64,000 nucleotides of DNA from Pseudomonas putida (GCF_001636055.1 NZ_CP011789.1:1178001-1242000); one strand, 5' to 3'; shown: positions 38,850-47,665, counted from the stretch's first letter. Numbers and translations are program-made. The notes: a model not told the origin generated them from the sequence alone.

Positions 38850-39308
38850 TCACCCCTTCCTGCCATTGCCCTGCAAGTGGTCCAGCGGCACCCGGCGCTC
38901 CACCGCACTGGACAGGATGATCGACGTCTTGCTGAACCCCAGTTGCGACACCTGGTTGATCAGCGCCTCCAGCTCATGCATCGAACCCACTGCCGCCTGC
39001 ATGATCACGCACGGGTCGCCCGTGACCCGGTGGCATTCGGTGAGCTGGGGGATGCGCGCCAGGGCGTCATAGGCCTGCTGGTTGCCATGGCTGGCCAGGC
39101 GCAGTTCGATGATGCACTGGATCGGCAGGCCGATCTTTTCCAGGTCGACCTTGGCGGCGTAGCCGGTGATCACTCCGCTGACCTCAAGTTTGGCGACTCG
39201 CTCGGCCACCGCAGGCGCCGACAGGTTGACCTGACGGGCGAGCTGGGCATAGGTGGGGCGACCGTCTTCGAGCAGGGCGGCGAGCAGCATGCGATCGTAC
39301 TTGTCCAT
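38850..39308 (-). CDS. Lrp/AsnC family regulator (divergent from EamA exporter)
   Basis: 152 residues from ATG 39308 (MDKYDRMLLAALLEDGRP). Helix-turn-helix PTYAQLARQVNLSAPAVAERVAKLEVSGVI, then a RAM domain with LTECHRVTGDPCVIMQAAVG. The divergent layout with an EamA exporter matches many Lrp-type regulators that control an adjacent amino-acid exporter; that link is inference. The shared 155-base gap is AT-rich and contains a 9-bp inverted repeat. Confidence 0.92.
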   Translation of the reverse strand: MDKYDRMLLAALLEDGRPTYAQLARQVNLSAPAVAERVAKLEVSGVITGYAAKVDLEKIGLPIQCIIELRLASHGNQQAYDALARIPQLTECHRVTGDPCVIMQAAVGSMHELEALINQVSQLGFSKTSIILSSAVERRVPLDHLQGNGRKG

Positions 39309-39404
39309 GAGTCTCTCGTTGCGAATGTGCAATCAACGGGAAAACAGGCGAATTACCGTTCATTGCAAAGTGTATGGGCCTATTAAACGTGTTTTGTAAC
39401 TTAT

Positions 39405-39444
39405 GTTTACGGGAGCGCCTTCCTAAACTAAGTCACCCGTAAAC
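39405..39444. promoter_or_regulatory. Inverted repeat in the regulator/exporter gap
   Basis: GTTTACGGG (39405-39413) and CCCGTAAAC (39436-39444), perfect 9-bp arms 22 bases apart, ending 19 bases before the exporter start. Arms about three helical turns apart suit binding by a dimeric Lrp-type protein, or could form an mRNA hairpin. Confidence 0.5.
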
Positions 39445-39463
39445 GGATTTCGAGTCTTTTGTC

Positions 39464-40360
39464 ATGCCTGCCTCCCGTCGTTTCCCCTGGCTGCTGATCG
39501 GCGCCTTCATTGCCCTCTACCTGGTCTGGGGGTCTACCTACCTGGCCATTCGCATCGGTGTCGAATCCTGGCCGCCGTTGCTGATGGCTGGGGTACGTTT
39601 TGTCATTGCCGGCAGCCTGTTGTATGGCTTCCTGCGCTGGCGCGGGGTGCCGGCTCCGACCTGGGCGCAATGGCGGGCGGCGGGGGCGATCGGGTTTCTG
39701 TTGCTCAGTTGCGGCAACGGTGGCGTGACCCTGGCCGAGCATGCCGGCGTGGCATCGGGCGTTGCAGCGCTGGCGGTGGCCACGGTGCCGTTGTTCACGT
39801 TGCTGTTCGGGCTGTTGTTCGGTCATCGCAATTCGCGTCTGGAATGGGCGGGGATTTTCCTCGGGCTTGCCGGTATCGGCTTGCTCAACCTCGGTTCGAA
39901 CCTGCAGGCGAGCCCCATGGGGGCAGCGTTGATCCTGTTCGCAGCGGCGGCCTGGGCTTTCGGCTCGGTGTGGAGCAAGAACCTGCCCTTGCCCCAGGGC
40001 GCCATGGCCAGTGCTGCCGAGATGCTGGTGGGCGGTGCTGCGTTGTTGATCGGCAGCGCCCTGAGCGGTGAGCGCCTGACCCAGATGCCGACGGCGGCGG
40101 GTTGGGGGGCACTGGCCTATCTGATCTTCTTCGGCTCGATCGTGGCCTTCAGCTCGTACATGTACCTGCTCAAGCATGTGCGGCCGGCGGCCGCGACCAG
40201 CTACGCGTACGTCAACCCGGTGGTGGCGGTATTGCTCGGGATTGCCTTTGCTGGTGAACGGATCGGCGCCGAGGAATGCCTGGCGATGGGCGTGATCGTC
40301 GGAGCGGTGGTGTTGATCGGGCTGCCACAGTGGCGGCGCGCGCCACGGCAGGTTGCCTGA
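39464..40360 (+). CDS. EamA/DMT-family exporter (YedA-like)
   Basis: 298 residues with about ten membrane helices and two EamA repeats. YLVWGSTYLAIRIGVESWPP and the second-half motif SYAYVNPVVAVLLGIAFAGERI are typical of the 10-TMS drug/metabolite transporters, and the start resembles E. coli YedA. Likely exports an amino acid or related metabolite; control by the divergent Lrp-type protein is plausible. Confidence 0.88.
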   Translation: MPASRRFPWLLIGAFIALYLVWGSTYLAIRIGVESWPPLLMAGVRFVIAGSLLYGFLRWRGVPAPTWAQWRAAGAIGFLLLSCGNGGVTLAEHAGVASGVAALAVATVPLFTLLFGLLFGHRNSRLEWAGIFLGLAGIGLLNLGSNLQASPMGAALILFAAAAWAFGSVWSKNLPLPQGAMASAAEMLVGGAALLIGSALSGERLTQMPTAAGWGALAYLIFFGSIVAFSSYMYLLKHVRPAAATSYAYVNPVVAVLLGIAFAGERIGAEECLAMGVIVGAVVLIGLPQWRRAPRQVA

Positions 40361-40465
40361 GGAGCAGGTGCATCCGTTGGGGGGGCAGCGGGCGTCAAAG
40401 CCAGCGCAACTCCAGGGGGCTTGCGGTAAACTGCCGCCTTCGCTGAACCCCCTGACGGTATCACC

Positions 40466-41791
40466 ATGAATTTCGCCAAACTCGGCCTGATCGAACCCTT
40501 GCTGCGCACCTTGCAGCAGCGGGACTATTCCACCCCGACTCCGATTCAGGCCCAGGCCATCCCCGCCGTGCTGGCAGGGCGCGACCTGATGGCCGCAGCC
40601 CAGACCGGTACGGGCAAGACCGCCGGTTTCGCCTTGCCGGTGTTGCAACGCCTGGCGCTCGAGGGTGAGAAGGTAGCCAGCAATTCGATCCGCGCGTTGG
40701 TGCTGGTGCCAACCCGCGAGTTGGCCGAGCAGGTGCACGCCAATATCCGTGAATACGCCGAGCACCTGCCGTTGAGCACCTACGCGGTGTACGGCGGCGT
40801 CAGCCTCAATCCGCAGATGATGCGCCTGCGCCGTGGCGTCGACCTGCTGGTGGCCACGCCGGGCCGCCTGCTCGATCTGTTCCGCCAGAACGCGGTGAAG
40901 TTCGGCCAGGTGCAAACCTTGGTGCTCGACGAAGCCGACCGCATGCTCGACCTGGGCTTTGCCGAAGAGCTGCAGGCCGTGTATGCCGCCTTGCCACGCA
41001 AGCGCCAGACCTTGCTGTTCTCGGCGACGTTCTCCGACCAGATCCGCATGCTCGCCGGCCTGGCCCTGAACGATCCGCTGAGTATCGAAGTCAGCCCGCG
41101 CAACGCCGCCGCCACCACCGTCAAGCAATGGATGGTGCCGGTAGACAAGAAGCGCAAGGCCGACCTGTTCTGCCACCTGATGCGCAAGCAGCGCTGGAAG
41201 CAGGTGCTGGTGTTCGCCAAGACCCGCAACGGCGTCGATCAACTGGTCGAGCGGCTGCTGGCAGAGGGGGTCAATGCCGATGGCATCCATGGCGATCGTC
41301 CACAGGCGACCCGTCAGCGGGCGCTGGATACCTTCAAGGCGCGTGAAATCCAGGTGCTGGTGGCGACTGACGTCGCTGCTCGCGGCATCGATATCGACGA
41401 CCTGCCGTTGGTGGTCAACCTCGACCTGCCGATCGTTGCCGAGGATTACGTGCACCGCATCGGTCGTACCGGGCGAGCGGGTAACAAGGGCGAGGCGATT
41501 TCCCTGGTGTGTGCCGACGAGGTGCAACTGCTGTCAGCGATCGAGGTCCTGATCCGCCAGACGTTGCCGCGTCATGAAGAGCCGGACTTCATCCCCGATC
41601 ACCGGGTGCCGATGACCGATGCCAGCGGCCAGGTGCTGAAAAAGCCGAAAAAGCCCAAGAAACCCAAAGAGACCAGTGCCAAGCGCGGGCTCGGCAAGTG
41701 GATGGACAGCTCGGAAGATTCGGCACCGACGGTCAAGCCGGTGCGCAAGGTGCCGAGCTTCAACAGCGGGCCACGCAAGCGCAAACCCTAG
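40466..41791 (+). CDS. rhlE: DEAD-box RNA helicase RhlE
   Basis: 441 residues. Q motif (TPTPIQAQAIPAVL), Walker A AQTGTGKT, PTRELAEQV, DEAD in VLDEADRMLDLGF, SAT, and HRIGRTGRAG are complete. The C-terminal extension is basic and low complexity (KKPKKPKKPKETSAKRGLGK, ending PRKRKP), an RNA-binding tail common in RhlE-type proteins. Acts on RNA structures and ribosome assembly. REP-type repeats follow the stop. Confidence 0.93.
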   Translation: MNFAKLGLIEPLLRTLQQRDYSTPTPIQAQAIPAVLAGRDLMAAAQTGTGKTAGFALPVLQRLALEGEKVASNSIRALVLVPTRELAEQVHANIREYAEHLPLSTYAVYGGVSLNPQMMRLRRGVDLLVATPGRLLDLFRQNAVKFGQVQTLVLDEADRMLDLGFAEELQAVYAALPRKRQTLLFSATFSDQIRMLAGLALNDPLSIEVSPRNAAATTVKQWMVPVDKKRKADLFCHLMRKQRWKQVLVFAKTRNGVDQLVERLLAEGVNADGIHGDRPQATRQRALDTFKAREIQVLVATDVAARGIDIDDLPLVVNLDLPIVAEDYVHRIGRTGRAGNKGEAISLVCADEVQLLSAIEVLIRQTLPRHEEPDFIPDHRVPMTDASGQVLKKPKKPKKPKETSAKRGLGKWMDSSEDSAPTVKPVRKVPSFNSGPRKRKP

Positions 41792-41799
41792 TGCAGGGT

Positions 41800-41999
41800 C
41801 TTGTTCAAAAATCTGAAAGCCATCCCAATCCGTGTGGGAGCGGGTTTACCCGCGAAAAAGACACTGCGCTGCCTGGCACGGGCTACGCCCGTGTTCGCGG
41901 GACAAGCCCGCTCCCACAGGGGATTGGGCTGGCCTTCAGATTTTGAACAAGACAGCTGCTCCCACAGGGATTGGGCTAGCCTTTAGGTTTCGAACAAGA
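41800..41999. repeat. Extended REP palindrome plus a third half-copy
   Basis: Left arm 41800-41856 and right arm about 41895-41951 are near-perfect inverted copies of about 57 bases: the REP core plus an extra arm reading CTTGTTCAAAATCTGAAGGC-like and CCAATCC. A third copy of the outer part (41958-41999) follows as a direct repeat of 41910-41952. No gene here; located between convergent rhlE and the flavoprotein gene. Confidence 0.85.
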
Positions 42000-42008
42000 G
42001 AGTGGCTC

Positions 42009-43262
42009 CTACAGGGAGGCCGCCTTACGCTCGTACAACCACTCCAGCGCCGCCCGTCCGGCCCGCAGTCCGCTGGCAAAGCACGCCGTCAGCAGGTAGC
42101 CCCCGGTTGGTGCTTCCCAGTCCAGCATCTCGCCGGCGCAGAATACTCCGGGTAGTTGCTTGAGCATCAAGCCATTGTCCATCGCCTCGAAACGCACGCC
42201 ACCGGCACTGCTGATCGCCTCATCCAGCGGCCGCGTGCGCACCAGTTCGATCGGCAGCGCCTTGATTGCCTGGGCCAGGCGCACGGGGTCGGCAAAGGTG
42301 GCCTGGTCGGTCAGCTCGCGCAGCAGCGCGGCTTTCACACCGTCGATGCCGAGCTGCCCATGCAGGTGCTTGGCCATCGAGCGGGAGCCACGGGGCTTGG
42401 CCAGGGCCTGAGCGATTTTATCCACAGGGCGATCCGGCAGCAGGTCAAGCAGCAAGGTAGCGCGACCGTTGCGCTCGATACCGGTGCGGACTGCCGCCGA
42501 CCAGGCGTACACCAGGCTGCCTTCCACGCCTTGGGCGGTGAGGATGAATTCGCCCTTGCGCGGGGCACTGCCAGGTACGCTCAGGGCGATGTTCTTCAGC
42601 GGCGCGCCGGCGAACTTGTTCTTGAGCAGATCGCTCCAGGCCTGGACTTCGAAACCACAGTTGCTCGGACGCAATGGCGAGATATCCACAGCGCGCTCGG
42701 CCAGCAGTGGCACCCAGCTGCCGTCCGAGCCCAGGCGCGCCCAACTGCCGCCGCCCAAGGCCAGGACCACGGCAGTGGCCTGTACCAGGCGTTCGCCCTG
42801 TGGATAAGCGATTCGCAGTGCGCCTTCCGCGTCCCAGCCAAGCCAGCGGTGCCGGGTGTGGATAACCACGCCGGAATCGCGCAGGCGCTTGAGCCAGGCG
42901 CGCAGCAGCGGCGCCGCTTTCATGTCGGTGGGGAAGACCCGCCCCGAGGTGCCGACGAAGGTGTCGATGCCCAGGCCGTGGATCCACTGGCGCAGGGCGT
43001 CGGCATCGAAATCACGCAGCAGCGCGTCGATGGCTTCGCGGCGTGCGCCATAGCGACCGATGAAGGCTGGGTAGGGTTCGGAGTGGGTGATGTTCATGCC
43101 GCCGACGCCCGCCAGCAGGAACTTGCGCCCCACCGATGGCATCGCATCGAACACCTCGACCGCCACACCTGCCTGAGCCAGGGCCTCGGCAGCCATCAGA
43201 CCGGCGGGGCCGCCGCCGATCACGGCGACGAGGGGAGTGGAGGTGGTGTGGGAATCGGTCAT
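42009..43262 (-). CDS. FAD-dependent oxidoreductase, HI0933/BaiN family
   Basis: 417 residues. N-terminal dinucleotide fold GGGPAGLMAAEALAQAGVAV, then PSVGRKFLLAGVGGMNITHS, LALGGGSWARLGSDG and the C-terminal SSAGGVRFEAMDNGLML with GVFCAGEMLDWEAPTGGYLL, which is the YhiN/HI0933 signature (TIGR03862-type). Members are soluble flavoproteins; some gut homologues reduce bile-acid intermediates, but the role in Pseudomonas is unknown. Confidence 0.9.
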   Translation of the reverse strand: MTDSHTTSTPLVAVIGGGPAGLMAAEALAQAGVAVEVFDAMPSVGRKFLLAGVGGMNITHSEPYPAFIGRYGARREAIDALLRDFDADALRQWIHGLGIDTFVGTSGRVFPTDMKAAPLLRAWLKRLRDSGVVIHTRHRWLGWDAEGALRIAYPQGERLVQATAVVLALGGGSWARLGSDGSWVPLLAERAVDISPLRPSNCGFEVQAWSDLLKNKFAGAPLKNIALSVPGSAPRKGEFILTAQGVEGSLVYAWSAAVRTGIERNGRATLLLDLLPDRPVDKIAQALAKPRGSRSMAKHLHGQLGIDGVKAALLRELTDQATFADPVRLAQAIKALPIELVRTRPLDEAISSAGGVRFEAMDNGLMLKQLPGVFCAGEMLDWEAPTGGYLLTACFASGLRAGRAALEWLYERKAASL

Positions 43263-43410
43263 GGTGGCGGCAGGCTGTGGAAAAGAGTCGGCATTCTACC
43301 CCAGCGGTGCCTGCGCAGATACTGTTCAAAAAATGAACAAATGTTTGCAGGTCAGGCAGTTAAAGGGCTCCAGGGGCTTTCTCGCAGGTTATCCACAAGC
43401 GGTTCCACAG

Positions 43411-44325
43411 TCATTGTGTGTAACCCAGCACCCGCGCCGCGGTGTGATGAAGGATGCCGTGACGCCGAGCCAGCGCCTCCCGGTCTTTGCTGTAACCGCC
43501 GCCGATCACCCCGACCACCGGGATATCACGGCCAAGGCAGTGGCGCAGTACCGCTTCGTCGCGGGCGGCGACGCCCGCATCGGTCAGTTGCAGATAACCC
43601 AGGGCGTCGTCCTTGTGCACGTCGACACCGGCGTCGTACAGCACAAGGTCGGGCTGGTAGAGCGGCAGCAGGTAGTTCAGCGCATCGTTCACCACCTTCA
43701 GGTACGCCGCGTCGTCCATGCCGCGCGGCAAAGGGATGTCCCAATCGCTCTGGGCCTTGCGTGCCGGGAAATTCTGCTCGCAGTGCAACGACACGGTGAT
43801 TGCCTCTGGTGTGTCGTGAAGGATGCGTGCGGTGCCGTCGCCCTGGTGCACGTCGCAATCGAAGATCAGCACGCGGTGTACGCGTCCGGCTGCGAGCAGG
43901 TAGTGGCTGATCACCGCCAGGTCGTTGAAGATGCAGAACCCGGCCGGGTGGTCGTAATGGGCGTGGTGGGTGCCGCCGGCCAGGTGGCAGGCGATACCGT
44001 GACGCAGGGCCATCTCGGCGGTCAGCAGCGAACCGCCGACGGCGCGCACGGTCCGCCGTGCCAGTGCCTCGCTCCAGGGCAGCCCCAGACGGCGCTGGTC
44101 TTCGCGTGAGAGCTCGCCATTCATGTAGCGCTCGATGTAGGCGCGGTCATGGGCCAGGGCAAGGATGTCGTTGGGGCAGAGTTCGGGGCGCAGCAAGGCC
44201 TGGTCGGTGGTCAGCCCGCTGTCGATCAGGTGATCGTGCAGCAGGCGGAACTTGTCCATGGGGAAACGGTGTTCCGGCGGGAACTCGGGGCTGTAGTCGT
44301 CGTGGTAGATCAGCGGCAGGGGCAT
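43411..44325 (-). CDS. Histone-deacetylase-like amidohydrolase
   Basis: 304 residues. Zinc-hydrolase features of the arginase/deacetylase superfamily: GGTHHAHYDHPAGFCIFND (catalytic His pair), IFDCDVHQGDGTARI (zinc Asp/His) and YDAGVDVHKDDALG (second zinc Asp). The length fits the single-domain bacterial class. Likely substrates are acetylated small molecules such as polyamines; the sequence does not decide which. Confidence 0.92.
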   Translation of the reverse strand: MPLPLIYHDDYSPEFPPEHRFPMDKFRLLHDHLIDSGLTTDQALLRPELCPNDILALAHDRAYIERYMNGELSREDQRRLGLPWSEALARRTVRAVGGSLLTAEMALRHGIACHLAGGTHHAHYDHPAGFCIFNDLAVISHYLLAAGRVHRVLIFDCDVHQGDGTARILHDTPEAITVSLHCEQNFPARKAQSDWDIPLPRGMDDAAYLKVVNDALNYLLPLYQPDLVLYDAGVDVHKDDALGYLQLTDAGVAARDEAVLRHCLGRDIPVVGVIGGGYSKDREALARRHGILHHTAARVLGYTQ

Positions 44326-44396
44326 GGGCAGGATCGCAGCTGGAGGCAGCGTTGATCTTGCCAGTGGGCCGGAATACCCCGCAACTCAAACACTCA

Positions 44397-45086
44397 TCAA
44401 CGTTGTGCCGAGGCCAGCACCCGTCGCCAGTCCGGCTCGTTCATGCGCCCGAGGATGCGCGCCTTGCCGCTGCCATCGACCGACACGAACAGCGCGCTGG
44501 CGTAGCCACTTTCGCGTTCGCCCGGCGCAACCTTGAGCGTGCGCTGGAAGTGATCGACGCAGCCGTTGTGGGTCACCAGCACAAGATTATGCCCTGCACG
44601 CTTGTGCGCCATGGCCTGGCCTGCGAAGCCGCTTTCGCAGCCTTCGAGCCAGTCCTCGCTGGTGACCGTGTCGCCGACGATGAAGTGCGCGGTCTGTCGG
44701 GTGCGCAGCTTCGGGCTGCTGAGCAGGTCGGCGCCGTCCAGCCCAAGGCGTTGCAACCCTTCTCCGACACGCTGCGCGGCCTGGCTGCCGGAGACGGTGA
44801 TTCCGGTGGGGTCGTCCAGGCAAGGGCCGGGCGCGCTGTCGCAGCGCTCGGCGTGGCGAATCATCACGATCACGCTGCCTTCGGCCCACTTCTGCAACAG
44901 GCCGCTGGCGTTCAATTGTCGTTCATTGCCAAGGTTCACGATGTGCGTCCTCGTTGACGACCACAGCATCAATCCGGCCGCGGCCAGCACCAGGGCGAGG
45001 CCGGCGGCCCAAGCCTTGCGCGAACGTCGGTGTCGCTTGCGGCGGGTGGGGAGGGCCAGGTTTTCCAGGATGTCGCTCGACAGCAT
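44397..45086 (-). CDS. Ais-like histidine phosphatase, membrane-anchored
   Basis: 229 residues from ATG 45086 (MLSSDILENLALPTRRKRHR), with GGAGC upstream. A basic N-terminus and one membrane helix (about 25-45) place the catalytic domain in the periplasm. IRHAERCD, CLDDPTGITVSGSQAA and VTHNGC follow the pattern of E. coli Ais/PmrG, the lipopolysaccharide core heptose(II)-phosphate phosphatase. A related phosphatase with another substrate cannot be excluded. Confidence 0.78.
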   Translation of the reverse strand: MLSSDILENLALPTRRKRHRRSRKAWAAGLALVLAAAGLMLWSSTRTHIVNLGNERQLNASGLLQKWAEGSVIVMIRHAERCDSAPGPCLDDPTGITVSGSQAAQRVGEGLQRLGLDGADLLSSPKLRTRQTAHFIVGDTVTSEDWLEGCESGFAGQAMAHKRAGHNLVLVTHNGCVDHFQRTLKVAPGERESGYASALFVSVDGSGKARILGRMNEPDWRRVLASAQR

Positions 45087-45270
45087 GCTCGGGCTCCGGC
45101 AGAGAGGGCCGCGCACAGGGCGGCGGCAGGTGATGGCATTCTGTGAAGCGGCCTGTCTGCACCGAGTGAAGCCGTTGTGAAAATTGCATTGGGCCCGGGG
45201 GGGGCAGGTGAAAAGCGCCCTCGGCGCCTAATCTGTAGACTGCAGGACTGAAAACCTGGAGCCCGCCCCG

Positions 45271-45840
45271 ATGACCCCGATCCTCAAGCTCGAAAGCGCC
45301 CGCCTGGTGTTGCGCCAATGGCATGACGACGATTTGCAGGCGTTCGCCGAGATGTGCGCCGACCCGCAGGTGATGCGCTATTTTCCTGCGCCATTGACGC
45401 GTCTGGAGGCCGCCGCGCTGATCGGACGCATCCGTGGTCATTTCAACGAATACGGCTACGGTCTATGGGCATTGGAGCGCATGGACAGTGGTGCCTTCAT
45501 TGGCCTGACCGGATTGCTCAACGTCAACTTCGACGCACCCTTCGCTCCGGCGGTCGAGATCAGTTGGCGTCTGGCCCGTCGTCACTGGGGCCAGGGCTTT
45601 GCCAGCGAGGCGGCCTGGACCTGCCTGCGCTGCGCATTCGCCCAGTTGCGCCTGGATGAGGTGGTGTCGTTCACCACTCAGGACAACGTACCCTCGCAGA
45701 AGGTGATGCAGGCGATCGGCATGGTTCAGGACGAGGCAGGCAGCTTCGAACACCCGCGGCTGCCCGAGGGGCACCCGCTGCGCCCGCACGTGCTGTATCG
45801 CATCGACCGGCCGCGCTGGGAGCGAACCCTGCATGCCTGA
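45271..45840 (+). CDS. GNAT N-acetyltransferase (RimJ/RimL-like)
   Basis: 189 residues. LESARLVLRQWHDDDLQAFA, VEISWRLARRHWGQGFASEA (acetyl-CoA loop) and VSFTTQDNVPSQKVMQAIGM are typical of the RimJ/RimL branch of GNAT acetyltransferases. Substrate may be a protein N-terminus or a small amine. Divergent from the phosphatase gene. Confidence 0.9.
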   Translation: MTPILKLESARLVLRQWHDDDLQAFAEMCADPQVMRYFPAPLTRLEAAALIGRIRGHFNEYGYGLWALERMDSGAFIGLTGLLNVNFDAPFAPAVEISWRLARRHWGQGFASEAAWTCLRCAFAQLRLDEVVSFTTQDNVPSQKVMQAIGMVQDEAGSFEHPRLPEGHPLRPHVLYRIDRPRWERTLHA

Positions 45841-45930
45841 ATGGGCCGCCATGCACGGAGGCAATGACAAATTCTGTATGATTTGCGCCAATGCCCGAAT
45901 TGCCGTGACACCTGTTAGGAGAAGCCCCCG

Positions 45931-46800
45931 ATGAGCCATGTGTTGGACGACCTGGTCGACCTGTTGAGCCTCGAATCCATCGAAGAGAATCTGTTCCGTG
46001 GTCGTAGCCAGGACCTGGGCTTTCGTCAGTTGTACGGCGGCCAGGTGCTGGGCCAGTCGTTGTCGGCGGCCAGCCAGACGGTCGAGGACGCGCGTCATGT
46101 CCATTCCCTGCACGGCTATTTCCTGCGTCCTGGCGATGCCAGCATGCCGGTCGTCTATTCGGTCGATCGGGTACGCGATGGCGGCAGTTTCAGCACACGC
46201 CGGGTCACGGCGATCCAGAAGGGCAACCCGATCTTCACCTGCAGCGCGTCGTTCCAGTACGACGAGGGCGGTTTCGAACACCAGGTGCAGATGCCCGATG
46301 TAGTCGGCCCCGAGAACCTGCCCAGCGAAGTCGAACTGGCCCGCGCCATGGCCGACAAGCTGCCCGAGCGAATCCGCGACAAGGTGCTGTGCGCCAAACC
46401 CATCGAGATCCGCCCGGTGACCGAGCGCGATCCGTTCGACCCCAAGCCGGGGGATCCGGTGAAGTACGCCTGGTTCCGCGCCGACGGCAGCCTTCCGGAC
46501 ATCCCGGCGCTGCACAAGTACCTGTTGGCCTACGCCTCGGATTTCGGCCTGCTGACCACCTCGCTGCTGCCGCACGGCAAATCGGTGTGGCAGAAGGATA
46601 TGCAGATCGCCAGCCTCGACCATGCACTGTGGTTCCACCGTGACCTGCGTGCCGACGACTGGCTGCTGTACGCCACTGACAGCCCGTGGGCCGGCAACGC
46701 CCGTGGTTTCACCCGCGGCAGCATCTTCAACCGCGCCGGACAACTGGTGGCCTCGTCCACCCAGGAAGGCCTGATCCGCCATCGCAAGGACTGGGCATGA
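45931..46800 (+). CDS. tesB: Acyl-CoA thioesterase II
   Basis: 289 residues. Double hotdog fold with NLFRGRSQDLGFRQLYGGQVLGQSL at the N-terminus, HSLHGYFLRPGD, and in the second hotdog SLDHALWFHRD with DSPWAGNARGFTRGSIFNRAG. Hydrolyses medium and long acyl-CoA thioesters in the cytoplasm. Its TGA overlaps the ATG of the HAD gene by four bases (ATGA). Confidence 0.96.
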   Translation: MSHVLDDLVDLLSLESIEENLFRGRSQDLGFRQLYGGQVLGQSLSAASQTVEDARHVHSLHGYFLRPGDASMPVVYSVDRVRDGGSFSTRRVTAIQKGNPIFTCSASFQYDEGGFEHQVQMPDVVGPENLPSEVELARAMADKLPERIRDKVLCAKPIEIRPVTERDPFDPKPGDPVKYAWFRADGSLPDIPALHKYLLAYASDFGLLTTSLLPHGKSVWQKDMQIASLDHALWFHRDLRADDWLLYATDSPWAGNARGFTRGSIFNRAGQLVASSTQEGLIRHRKDWA

Positions 46801-47387
46801 GCCTGCACGAAGTACGTAACTGGGTGTTCGACATGGACGGCACCCTCACTGTGGCGGTGCACGACTTTGCCGCGATCCGCGAGGCGCTGGAGATTCCGCC
46901 CGAGGACGACATCCTCACCCACCTTGCCGCGCTACCCCACGAAGAGGCCACGGCCAAGCACGCCTGGCTGCTGGAGCACGAGCGCGACCTGGCGATCGCC
47001 TCGAAGGCCGCGACCGGCGCGGTCGAGCTGGTACGCGAGCTGTCGGCGCGTGGCTGCCGACTGGCGATCCTCACGCGCAACGCGCGGGAGCTGGCACATG
47101 TCACGCTGGAGGCCATTGGCCTGGCGGACTGCTTCCCGGTCGAACACATTCTGGGACGCGACGAGGCGGCGCCCAAGCCCGACCCGGATGGCCTGTTGCA
47201 GATTGCCCGGGCCTGGGGTGTGGCGCCGTCGGAGCTGGTGATGGTGGGCGACTACCGCTTCGACCTGGATTGCGGGCGGGCGGCGGGGGCCAGGACGGTG
47301 CTGGTCAACCTGCCCGACAACCCCTGGCCGGAGCTGGCGGACTGGCATGCGGCGGATTGCCGGGCGTTGAGGGCGATGCTTGGCTGA
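46797..47387 (+). CDS. HAD-IA family phosphatase
   Basis: 196 residues from ATG 46797, overlapping the tesB stop. HAD motif I FDMDGTLT, motif II ILTRNARE, Lys in EAAPKPDPDGLLQ and motif IV MVGDYRFDLDCGRAAGA are complete, with an alpha-helical cap between I and II. A small-molecule phosphatase similar to phosphoglycolate phosphatase; coupling to tesB is conserved in Pseudomonas but the substrate is not known. Confidence 0.92.
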   Translation: MSLHEVRNWVFDMDGTLTVAVHDFAAIREALEIPPEDDILTHLAALPHEEATAKHAWLLEHERDLAIASKAATGAVELVRELSARGCRLAILTRNARELAHVTLEAIGLADCFPVEHILGRDEAAPKPDPDGLLQIARAWGVAPSELVMVGDYRFDLDCGRAAGARTVLVNLPDNPWPELADWHAADCRALRAMLG

Positions 47388-47400
47388 AAGATTGCGCTGG

Positions 47401-47507
47401 GTTCTTCGCGGGCAAGCCCGCTCCCACAACAGCCGCCATAGCTTCTGAATACTGTGGTGTTACCTGTGGGAGCTGTTGTTTGCCGCTGCGACTTGCCCGC
47501 GAAGAAC
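47401..47507. repeat. Inverted REP pair, right copy interrupted
   Basis: Perfect 16-bp arms GTTCTTCGCGGGCAAG (47401-47416) and CTTGCCCGCGAAGAAC (47492-47507). In the right copy the REP continues as CTGTGGGAGC but with about 18 extra bases (47474-47491) inserted in the core. Confidence 0.75.
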
Positions 47508-47613
47508 ACGCCGCAACCCCAATGTAATGAAACGTCACCCATGACGATTCACTGACATCCCACTACATACCCGGACACTGGCAAGGGCAGCCCGCTGACT
47601 AGAATGCCCGGTC

Positions 47614-47632
47614 TTGAATGAGACCGATTCTC
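47614..47632. promoter_or_regulatory. Possible Fur box upstream of ABC importer
   Basis: TTGAATGAGACCGATTCTC matches about 12 of 19 positions of the Fur consensus GATAATGATAATCATTATC and lies 33 bases before the binding-protein start. Iron control of the downstream importer is plausible but unproven. Confidence 0.4.
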
Positions 47633-47665
47633 TGTCACGCATCCGCTGTTGCCAGGAGCCCTCCG

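Noticed and set aside
39428..41527. 699-codon open frame on the minus strand
   Set aside because: Antisense to the EamA exporter and rhlE; composition of a shadow frame.
43389..43397. Perfect DnaA box TTATCCACA (also at 42418-42426 and 47947-47955)
   Set aside because: Isolated single boxes, two of them within coding sequence, without an AT-rich region or replication genes; not an origin.
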